A DNA stretch of 64,000 bases from JANMDN01 sp031376285 (GTDB taxonomy: Bacteria; Actinomycetota; Thermoleophilia; Miltoncostaeales; Miltoncostaeaceae), in assembly GCA_031376285.1 (NCBI GenBank), contig JANMDN010000058.1:1-64000 (forward strand), in the 5' to 3' direction. The position numbers and the translations under genes were made by a program. The notes under the pieces are model-generated. The model saw nothing but the letters and a program-made list of their open reading frames with translations, had not been told where the DNA came from and made no database searches. This document shows positions 1 to 6,390 of the stretch, one piece after another. The stretch's first letter is position 1, and every line of letters begins with the position of its first letter.

Positions 1-2121
1 CGTGGCGGTGAGCGGCACGCCGCGCTCAGCGGGCACCGCTACCCGCATCCGGACAGCCCGCGCGATGCCCGGGTTTTGGAACCGGTAGATCAGCCCGAAC
101 CGCCCCGCAGTGCTCGTACGCCCGAACGCAACAGGGCGCCAATGACCGTCAGAGGGGCTTCGCCATTCGAGCACAACTTGTTTGCCAGACATCGCCGGGA
201 GAAGGCTCCCATCGATTCGAAGAACCCTGCCACGCAGCGAACGACGCCAGGTGATCGTTGGGGCGAGCACGACGGTGATTCGCCCAACCCGCTGCCGATT
301 GACCAAGAGCGTCCACGCCCCTGGCCGAGCGAGCTTGATCCGCGTCAGGCGCCACGCTCCGCTTGCTGCCGGTGTCGCGGTCGCGGCGAGGGCCCCGGAG
401 GGGTCCCGCAGCTCAACCGGACCCGCAGGGGAAGTGAGGCGACCTGTGATCGCGCGCAGGCGCTGCCCGACGCGGCCCATCACGAGCGTGCTGTTCCCCG
501 TGACGCGGGAGCGGGCGCCGACGACGCGAAGGGTCGAGCGCACCCGCGACTTCGCAACCGCCCCCGGCGCCAGACCGGGTGTGCCACTGGCCTGGGCCTG
601 GTTCTCTGAGGCTGCCCCCGGCCGTGCCGCTGCGGTGTCGATCACGGGTGGCGCGCCGACGCTGATGATCGCCGTGTCGTTTGTTGTGCAAAGCCCCGGG
701 ACGACGGGATCGCAGGCGATCAAGCGGACCCGGTGGCGTCCCTCGCTCGTTCCGGCCGGGACTACGAGGCGGACCTCGTTCGTACCGTGGCTCACCACGT
801 AGCTTCCGGCGGCGACGGGTTGCCCGCCCGTGGTCTGGTCGGCGAACACGAAGGCTTGGAGGCGTCCGATGCCATCGGCGCCCCGGTTGTCGAGCACCGA
901 CACCTGGAGCGCGGTCTCACCCTTCCACCGCGCAACGGCGGTCGGCACGGATGCGACCGCGACCGACGGCGGCTGGGAATCCGGTGTGAGCACCGGGGTT
1001 TGGGTGGTGGTTTCGTTTCCGGCGACGTCACGAACGGTGAGCCGGAGGCGCCCGGTTGTGCCGTTCATCCCGGAAAGATCGAGCGCCGCGAGGCGCGCGG
1101 TCCAGTCCGACTGGTTGCTGTCGGTGAGATCGACCGCTGCTCCGACGGCCGGGATCCAAGCGAGGCGTCGGGTGGCGACGCCACTGGTGGCGTCGGTCGC
1201 TGTGGCGGTGATCTTGAAGATCCCGGGACCGGTTTGGGACGCCCCGACCGAAGCTGAGGGTGCGGCTCGGTCAACCGCGAACGCGACTTGCCCACCGTCG
1301 ACTGCGGCCTGGCCGGGTGCGTCAGCCGCGAGGCCCAAGGTGTGACGGCCATCCGGCGTACCAGTGATGTCGATCCAGACGGCGTGGCCGTCCCCGACAC
1401 CGGGAGTCCCGGCCCACGTCGTTTGGCTGTCGAGGGTGACGCGCTGCTCACCGATCCCTTCTGACCCGAAGTTGTCCGCGGCTGACCAGGCGGCGAGGAC
1501 GGCGTTTGATCCGTTGCGGATCCATCCGTTGTCGCCCGCGGGGCCGTTCGGCCCACCGGTCCCACCGCGCCAGCCAATCGTCGGGGCCTGGATGTCGCGG
1601 ACGATCATCGCGGGGGATCCGACGAGGTAGGTGTGCAGGTTCGTCTGATCACGATTATTCGCCGCAGCGAGCGCCTGCTTGAGGCGCAGTTCCGCGAAGC
1701 ACCCCGCAGCCGGGGCGGAGACGTGGCCTTGACCGAGGTCCCGGAGGTTCGAGGTGAAGCCCTGGTCGGCGCCGGAGTGGTTGATCGTGAATGCGTAGTA
1801 CGGGCTGACCGAGGAGCTGGCGCGGAAGTAGTCCCACTCGATTGACTCAAGCCGCGACCCTGGCACGGAGCAGGTGTCGAATCCGAGGGACCACCGGTAG
1901 CCGCCTGCGGCGGTCCAGCTGTCCCAGTCGATTTTGATCGTCTGGGCGTCGTAGAAGCTCGCCGCGACACTCGGGCCGGTCCATCCCGGCGACCCGCTGG
2001 GACCACCACGCCAAAGCCCGGGGCCGACCGGGGTAAGGCCGGGCGGAGCACCGGTCGCTGCTGCGGTGATGGCGAGGGTGGCGGTGAGGGTCGCCAGGGC
2101 GAGAGTTCGAGCAGCAGGCAT
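1..2121 (-). CDS. Secreted Ig-like/bacterial-surface protein, 3' end cut by window edge
   Basis: An open frame of 707 codons runs from an ATG at 2121 off the left edge without a stop. It begins MPAARTLALATLTATLAITA, a plausible signal peptide (short basic start, then a hydrophobic stretch and small residues). The mature part is rich in Gly, Ser, Thr and Asp. It contains stretches such as TDATSGVATRR and LTVRDVAGNETT that are typical of Ig-like domains in actinobacterial exported proteins, followed by beta-rich segments with RVRLIACDP. No catalytic motif is visible. The frame is supported by its length and by sensible protein composition; the other long frames here give Pro/Arg-rich nonsense. 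Function is unknown; an exported adhesin or cell-surface protein is an inference. Confidence 0.75.
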   Translation of the reverse strand, partial: MPAARTLALATLTATLAITAAATGAPPGLTPVGPGLWRGGPSGSPGWTGPSVAASFYDAQTIKIDWDSWTAAGGYRWSLGFDTCSVPGSRLESIEWDYFRASSSVSPYYAFTINHSGADQGFTSNLRDLGQGHVSAPAAGCFAELRLKQALAAANNRDQTNLHTYLVGSPAMIVRDIQAPTIGWRGGTGGPNGPAGDNGWIRNGSNAVLAAWSAADNFGSEGIGEQRVTLDSQTTWAGTPGVGDGHAVWIDITGTPDGRHTLGLAADAPGQAAVDGGQVAFAVDRAAPSASVGASQTGPGIFKITATATDATSGVATRRLAWIPAVGAAVDLTDSNQSDWTARLAALDLSGMNGTTGRLRLTVRDVAGNETTTQTPVLTPDSQPPSVAVASVPTAVARWKGETALQVSVLDNRGADGIGRLQAFVFADQTTGGQPVAAGSYVVSHGTNEVRLVVPAGTSEGRHRVRLIACDPVVPGLCTTNDTAIISVGAPPVIDTAAARPGAASENQAQASGTPGLAPGAVAKSRVRSTLRVVGARSRVTGNSTLVMGRVGQRLRAITGRLTSPAGPVELRDPSGALAATATPAASGAWRLTRIKLARPGAWTLLVNRQRVGRITVVLAPTITWRRSLRGRVLRIDGSLLPAMSGKQVVLEWRSPSDGHWRPVAFGRTSTAGRFGLIYRFQNPGIARAVRMRVAVPAERGVPLTAT

Positions 2122-2288
2122 GGCGGGGTGCTTTCGACGTCCGTGTCCAGGAAGAGCACCCGCGCTGCGCCCGCCGGGGCGGATGTCGCATGGGTGCTTG
2201 CTATTGAGGTACCACGGTCTCAGGGGCCAGTTGGCTCCCCATGGGTCGAGTGTCGAGCTGTGTCGCGGTGTTTCTGTCCTTGAAGGCA

Positions 2289-2319
2289 GGTTCCGCACCC
2301 CACCAGAGGGTGCGGAACC
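2289..2319 (-). terminator. Hairpin after ssb
   Basis: Perfect 12-bp inverted repeat (GGTTCCGCACCC and its complement) with a 7-nt loop. It lies 17 nt beyond the ssb stop codon, between ssb and the secreted-protein gene. There is no clear T run, so its action as a terminator is inferred from the stem and its position. Confidence 0.7.
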
Positions 2320-2335
2320 TCCCCGAATTACCGGG

Positions 2336-2647
2336 CTACTCAGCCTTCGCGGGTGGCTTGTCGAGGAACCGGATTTCGTCTGCGACGACGAGGACTCGGT
2401 GGCGTTTGCCGGTGTCGGTGGTCCATTCCTCGTGGCGCAGGCGGCCGTCGCAGGCGATCAGGCGACCTTTGGTGAGGTGCTTGCCGCAGGTCTCTGCGAG
2501 TTTGCCCCAGGTGTGGACGTCGATGAAGTCCGCGCCCTTGCCCCTGGGGCGGTCGATCGCGATGCGCATCTCGCAAACGGTGCGGTCGCCTGCGGGCTTG
2601 AGGTTGGGGTCGGTGGTGAGACGGCCGATGATTTGGACGGTGTTCAT
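2336..2647 (-). CDS. ssb: Single-stranded DNA-binding protein, short form
   Basis: 103-residue OB-fold SSB. It starts MNTVQIIGRLTTDPNLK and carries the family signatures CEMRIAIDRPRGKGADFIDV, GKLAETCGKHLTKGRL and an RHEEWTTDTGKRH segment. Chromosomal SSBs are usually 160-180 residues and end in a disordered tail with an acidic DDDIPF-type tip that recruits partner proteins; this one stops right after the OB fold (LDKPPAKAE) and has no such tip. A strong ribosome binding site (AAAGGAGG) sits about 9 nt before the ATG. A second, tailless SSB among defence and ParB/CopG-like genes is typical of plasmids and integrative elements, so this is probably not the housekeeping copy. Confidence 0.9.
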   Translation of the reverse strand: MNTVQIIGRLTTDPNLKPAGDRTVCEMRIAIDRPRGKGADFIDVHTWGKLAETCGKHLTKGRLIACDGRLRHEEWTTDTGKRHRVLVVADEIRFLDKPPAKAE

Positions 2648-2946
2648 GATGTGGATCCTCCTTTGGATCTCGAAGTTCCCCGGCCCTCGTTGGGGCGTTT
2701 GCGGGGGTGGTTGGGCTTGCGAAGACCCAAAGAGCCCGGTGCCCGGCGGGTGTCAAGGCGGGCCCCGAAGCCACCCAACGGGTGGCGGTCAGCCGGAACG
2801 GGTGATCGGGTGCCTTGACACGCGGTGGAGGGCGTCGGGCAGGGTCCCGAAGCAATGCAACAACCAACCCCCAACGACCCCTCGACATGCCGGGCACCGA
2901 GACCCAAGGGTGAACCTCGATGCACGCCGGACCAGCTCGCCGCGCG
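2648..2946. other. Intergenic stretch with nested inverted repeats
   Basis: No gene is seen between ssb and the winged-helix gene. It holds a 10-bp inverted repeat (GTGTCAAGGC at 2750-2759, complement at 2812-2821) that encloses a smaller CCACCC/GGGTGG hairpin (2771-2785). Each outer arm carries a TTGACA-like hexamer, one on each strand. An operator or promoter for ssb is possible; a convincing -10 box is not seen. Confidence 0.4.
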
Positions 2947-3348
2947 CTACCCGGCGGTGTCCTCATCTGCGATGACCCATTGCCAGACCTCGCCCGCCTG
3001 CTCAATCCGTCCGGCGCGGCGCTGATCATTCAAGGCACTCGACAGCTGGCGGCCGTTGAGGTCGGGAAGATCCGCCCGAAGCTGGGCCGTGGTCGCCGGC
3101 ATCAGCGCCAGGACACGAACCGCGATCGGCAGACTCTTCTCAGCGGCGACTGCCGGGCCGATCGGGTACCAGACCCGCGACCCCCGACCGGTCAGGGGTA
3201 CCGCCCAGTTCCCAGCGGTCAGATCATCGAGGCCGGCCGCTGCCACATCGTCCTCCAAACCGAGGACATCCGCGACCCGCTGAGGCGTTGCAGGCAGTTC
3301 TCGGAGGAAAGCCGTCGCCCATCTCGGAAGGTCGAGTGCTTTGGTCAC
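2947..3348 (-). CDS. Winged-helix-like small protein, unknown function
   Basis: 133 residues, starting MTKALDLPRWATAFLRELPATPQRVADVLGL. The first half looks like a helix-turn-helix (TPQRVADVLGLEDDVAAAGLDDL). The second half resembles a second winged helix (VRVLALMPATTAQLRADLPDLNGRQLSSALNDQRRAGRIEQAGEVWQW) of the kind found in DNA-binding regulators. The gene runs opposite to the ribbon-helix-helix-like gene at 3433, and the 84 bp between them must hold both promoters, so it may regulate that neighbour. No exact family is recognised. Confidence 0.6.
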   Translation of the reverse strand: MTKALDLPRWATAFLRELPATPQRVADVLGLEDDVAAAGLDDLTAGNWAVPLTGRGSRVWYPIGPAVAAEKSLPIAVRVLALMPATTAQLRADLPDLNGRQLSSALNDQRRAGRIEQAGEVWQWVIADEDTAG

Positions 3349-3432
3349 GCCGTGATTCTAGTTCGGCCGGTCCCCTGCGCCTATTCCGGGCGGGTCGCGC
3401 TCCGTGGGTATCACCTATACGGTAGTCGGGAG

Positions 3433-4260
3433 ATGGCGAAGCGCAAACCCAGCGAAACGAAACCGCCAGAGACGGGGACGCCGCCGCCCCGAACTGACGA
3501 GTTCGTCGTCGGGAAATCCGAGTTCCGGGTCGGAAGGCCGGAGTTCAGGATCGGCGACCCAAGTCCGGAGTCACCTACGGAGTTTCGGGTCGGTACCCCG
3601 GTGCCGCCGACCGAGGCGCCGAAGGCGCGACCGGAGCTGCCAAAGGGCTGGGCGCACGTCCCGACCCAACCACCCTGGCGCCTCCTCGACCCGCCCGCGG
3701 AGGGACCGAGCGACGACCTGCGGCGCATCGAGAACCCGAAGAAACGCTACCGGGGCCTCGCGGCCCTCAAGGCCTACCTCGACCCCGACCACGTCGAAGA
3801 GATCATCGACCTCCTCGTCTACCGGGCCGACAAGGGGGAACCCGGCCCGGGGAGCATCAGCGGCTTTATCAAACGCGCGGTCCAAACCGAACTCCCACGA
3901 CGCCGTCAAGCCGACAACGTAGGAGACCGCTACCCCGACCACACCCGCCAGGGCCTACGACCAAAACGCGGAGCGCGCCCCGGGCAAGCGACGCGCGCGC
4001 CGAGTCCACAGTCTGGGTCGCGGCCCGTTGTAGCGCGCCTCCCTGAGGCGTTGGTGGAGGAGGTACGTGATTGCGTGATCCACCAGAACGGCGGTGACCG
4101 CGACGGACCGCACACCGTCAGCCGATTCGTCGGCGACTCGGTTCAGCGTCAGCTCCAGGATGAGCGGGTGAGCGACGGCATCAAGGGCCGCTATCCGTCT
4201 ACGACGGTCTCGGCCCGGGCGAAGCATCTCGACCCGAGAACGACGAGACCCAACCGCTAA
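3433..4260 (+). CDS. Protein with duplicated ribbon-helix-helix-like domain and N-terminal EFRVG repeats
   Basis: 275 residues from the ATG at 3433 (the open frame extends upstream, but that part is unlike protein). The N-terminal 60 residues contain four spaced copies of an EF(R/V)(V/I)G motif in a Pro-rich linker. Two related domains follow: one beginning YLDPDHVEEIIDLLVYRADK and ending in TELPRRRQADNVGDRYPDHT, and one beginning ARLPEALVEEVRDCVIHQNG and ending in RQLQDERVSDGIKGRYPSTT. The shared pattern (VEEI/VEEV helix, a loop with GPG or GPH, S-x-F-I/V helix, GxRYP end) indicates an internal duplication. The fold resembles CopG or ParB C-terminal DNA-binding domains. A partition or transcription role on a mobile element is an inference. 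Confidence 0.6.
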   Translation: MAKRKPSETKPPETGTPPPRTDEFVVGKSEFRVGRPEFRIGDPSPESPTEFRVGTPVPPTEAPKARPELPKGWAHVPTQPPWRLLDPPAEGPSDDLRRIENPKKRYRGLAALKAYLDPDHVEEIIDLLVYRADKGEPGPGSISGFIKRAVQTELPRRRQADNVGDRYPDHTRQGLRPKRGARPGQATRAPSPQSGSRPVVARLPEALVEEVRDCVIHQNGGDRDGPHTVSRFVGDSVQRQLQDERVSDGIKGRYPSTTVSARAKHLDPRTTRPNR

Positions 4261-4317
4261 CCGAACGCCGATGGTCGTGAGCGTGCAGCGGATGGCTGGT
4301 CCATCCCGACGCGCGAG

Positions 4318-4323
4318 TACGCT
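4318..4323 (+). promoter_or_regulatory. -10 box of leaderless nuclease gene
   Basis: TACGCT ends 7 nt before the GTG at 4331, so transcription would start at or next to the start codon. This supports 4331 over the upstream in-frame ATG at 4271, which has no ribosome binding site. Confidence 0.5.
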
Positions 4324-4330
4324 TTCGGTC

Positions 4331-5788
4331 GTGCAGCTGCATTTCACGGACTACTTCGGTGTCGATCCGGGCACCCTGGACGACTACGGTGCGTTCGACA
4401 TCAGCGTCGTCTCCGACCTACCGCTCTTTGTTGACCCGTTTCTCTTGTTCAACAGCGACGAGCCTGAGTTCCACCGCCTTCACGACGAGATTCTCAGATA
4501 TCTGTGCTTCCTGCGAGACCGGTCCGGCGGCGAGCTGGATGAGGGAACGATGCGCTCGCTGTATTGCTTCGGCGAGGTTAAGCAGAACTGGCTGGGCTAC
4601 ACGCAGCTTGGCAATAGCGGTAGGGGTCTCGGCCCGGACTTCGCGCGCGGGCTGCATATGGCCCTTGGCGGGATTCTTCACGACTTCGGCCTCGAAACCG
4701 TCACGCAAGGCAGCCACCTAGAGAAGGTCACTCTCGTCGGCTCGGGCGTCGGCCAAGACAACATCAGCGACTTCACGACCAACCTCATCAAGGGCTGGCT
4801 GTGCCGGTACACGGAGACCTTCGCTCGGCTGCACATTGACCCATCCCGTCTCGACGAGTTCCCGATCACGCGGGCAGAGTTCGACTACGCGACTGAGACG
4901 TGGGCTACACGCAGTTACGAGCTACCCGTCAAGGACCACGACTACGTTCTGCTGACTCCGTCAGCGATCCTCACCCGTCACGAAACGTGGATCAACCACA
5001 GCGACATGGTCCGCAAGATCACCCGACTGCCCGCGGCGGTGTCCGACGCCGAGCAGCGCGCGAAGATCGATGCCTACTTACAGCGCAAGCTCGGTGACGA
5101 GCCGACCGCCCAGCAACGCGCCAGGGCCGCTCAGGAGACAATCAACGCGTTCCCGGAACTCATCGACTTGTACATCCGTCTTCAGGAGGAGGACGGCGAC
5201 AGTGCCAATGCCGTCAGCGTTGAGGAGGTCGCCGAGACGCGACAGCGGTTCGTCGATGCGGTCCGCGCAGCTGTCGCTGGCCTCTCTCGACAGACGACGT
5301 TCTTCGCTGCATTGTGGCGCAGTTACGAGGAGTGCCTGGCCCGCGTGCAGATCTTCAAGGACTGGGTCGAGCACGAGGACGGCTATCAGCTCTTCAACCC
5401 ACGAGGCAGCCGCCCGCCGTCGAGGGAGAGCGACGTGCAGCTGGCATTCAAGCTCGTCTGGGCAGGCTCCGAGCTTGACGTCAACCGCGAGGTCAACAAT
5501 GGGCGCGGGCCAGCGGATTTCAAGGCCAGTATGGGATCAGGCGACAAGTCACTCATCGAGTTCAAGCTCGCCAGCAACGCATCGTTGAAGCGCAACCTGC
5601 GGAACCAGGTTGACATCTACGAAAGGGCCAACGGCACCCGGTCGTCCGTCAAGGTCATCGTCTGCTACACCGAAGCGCACCAGAGACGAGTCAGTTTGAT
5701 CCTGGAAGAGTTGGGCATCGGCGCCGAGGAGTCTGTCGTCGTCATCAACGCCCGCAACGACGATAAGCCCTCCGCTTCCAACGCCTAA
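4331..5788 (+). CDS. PD-(D/E)XK nuclease-like protein, defence-associated
   Basis: 485 residues from a GTG at 4331 (homologues of this style would be expected to begin near QLHFTDYFGVDPG). Residues 1-370 are an uncharacterised helical region. The C-terminus has a restriction-nuclease-like core: GPADF (Asp about 396), then LIEFKLA (Glu about 410, Lys about 412), then LRNQVDIYERA (Gln about 426), matching D...ExK...Q. It converges on the minus-strand restriction operon and is the plus-strand neighbour of the RHH-like gene. The N-terminal family is not recognised. A role in cutting invading DNA is inferred from the motif and the island context. Confidence 0.65.
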   Translation: MQLHFTDYFGVDPGTLDDYGAFDISVVSDLPLFVDPFLLFNSDEPEFHRLHDEILRYLCFLRDRSGGELDEGTMRSLYCFGEVKQNWLGYTQLGNSGRGLGPDFARGLHMALGGILHDFGLETVTQGSHLEKVTLVGSGVGQDNISDFTTNLIKGWLCRYTETFARLHIDPSRLDEFPITRAEFDYATETWATRSYELPVKDHDYVLLTPSAILTRHETWINHSDMVRKITRLPAAVSDAEQRAKIDAYLQRKLGDEPTAQQRARAAQETINAFPELIDLYIRLQEEDGDSANAVSVEEVAETRQRFVDAVRAAVAGLSRQTTFFAALWRSYEECLARVQIFKDWVEHEDGYQLFNPRGSRPPSRESDVQLAFKLVWAGSELDVNREVNNGRGPADFKASMGSGDKSLIEFKLASNASLKRNLRNQVDIYERANGTRSSVKVIVCYTEAHQRRVSLILEELGIGAEESVVVINARNDDKPSASNA

Positions 5789-5919
5789 GACGTTGGGGGC
5801 CGTCACAGCCGCGCGGCTTCTGCCGACACCGACCCGGCTTCGATCCGGACGCTTGACGGGGTTGCGTTTGCCTACGTAACGGACCCGAGTTCGCCTCAAG
5901 GGGGGTCCCTCCAGATTTA

Positions 5920-6390
5920 CTACGTGACTCCAGCCGCTTGGCCGATCAGTGTGCCGACAACGTTGCCGAGGCCGCCGGTCGTCACTTGCCCAAGGGCACC
6001 AAGGAGTGCTCGAAGTGGCTCCTTGCGTTCCTGGCTGTCTTCGTTCTGGACCGCGGACTCAAGGAGTTCGGCAAGGCGCGGAAGAACACTCTCTGGGGAC
6101 GGCCAGTCGCCGATGCGACGACGCCCCTCGGCCGTGAGTCCCTCGGCGAATCCAGAAACGTTTCCAGAGCCGGTCGTGGTGAGCTTGGCGTTGATGAGCC
6201 CATCGTCCTTCATCGCGACGATGAGTCTCTGAGCGCGTACTGAGTCTGACCCTCCGAGGGCAGTCCAGAATTCTCCCGATACCGACATCCCGTCTTTGTC
6301 TGCCCGCTCAGCGTCGAGGAGGACGCGAAGTGCGGGGAGAACGTGAAGCGACCAGGAATCCTGGTCGACGATCGTTTCAGTGCTGGCCAA
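5920..6390 (-). CDS. Small winged-helix protein, last gene of the type III restriction operon
   Basis: 156 residues from a TTG at 6390, preceded by AAGGGAG five nt upstream. The start lies inside the end of res (14-nt overlap), so translation is probably coupled to it. The sequence begins LASTETIVDQDSWSLHVLPALRVLLDAERADKDG. It contains a winged-helix-like stretch (RLIVAMKDDGLINAKLTTTG, LTAEGRRRIGDWPS) and a C-terminal Gly/Leu segment (LGALGQVTTGGLGNVVGTLIGQAAGV) that could insert in or lie on a membrane. An apparent longer frame upstream is the shadow of res. Function unknown; its position suggests an accessory to the restriction system. Confidence 0.6.
   Translation of the reverse strand: MASTETIVDQDSWSLHVLPALRVLLDAERADKDGMSVSGEFWTALGGSDSVRAQRLIVAMKDDGLINAKLTTTGSGNVSGFAEGLTAEGRRRIGDWPSPESVLPRLAELLESAVQNEDSQERKEPLRALLGALGQVTTGGLGNVVGTLIGQAAGVT

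Noticed and set aside
1605..2191. Pro/Arg-rich minus-strand frames near the left edge
   Set aside because: They are alternative frames of the secreted-protein gene that runs from 2121 to the window edge.
5789..5919. Possible attachment site or tRNA remnant between convergent genes
   Set aside because: Short repeats (TACGTA, GGACCC/GGGTCC) are present but no cloverleaf part or matching direct repeat was found.
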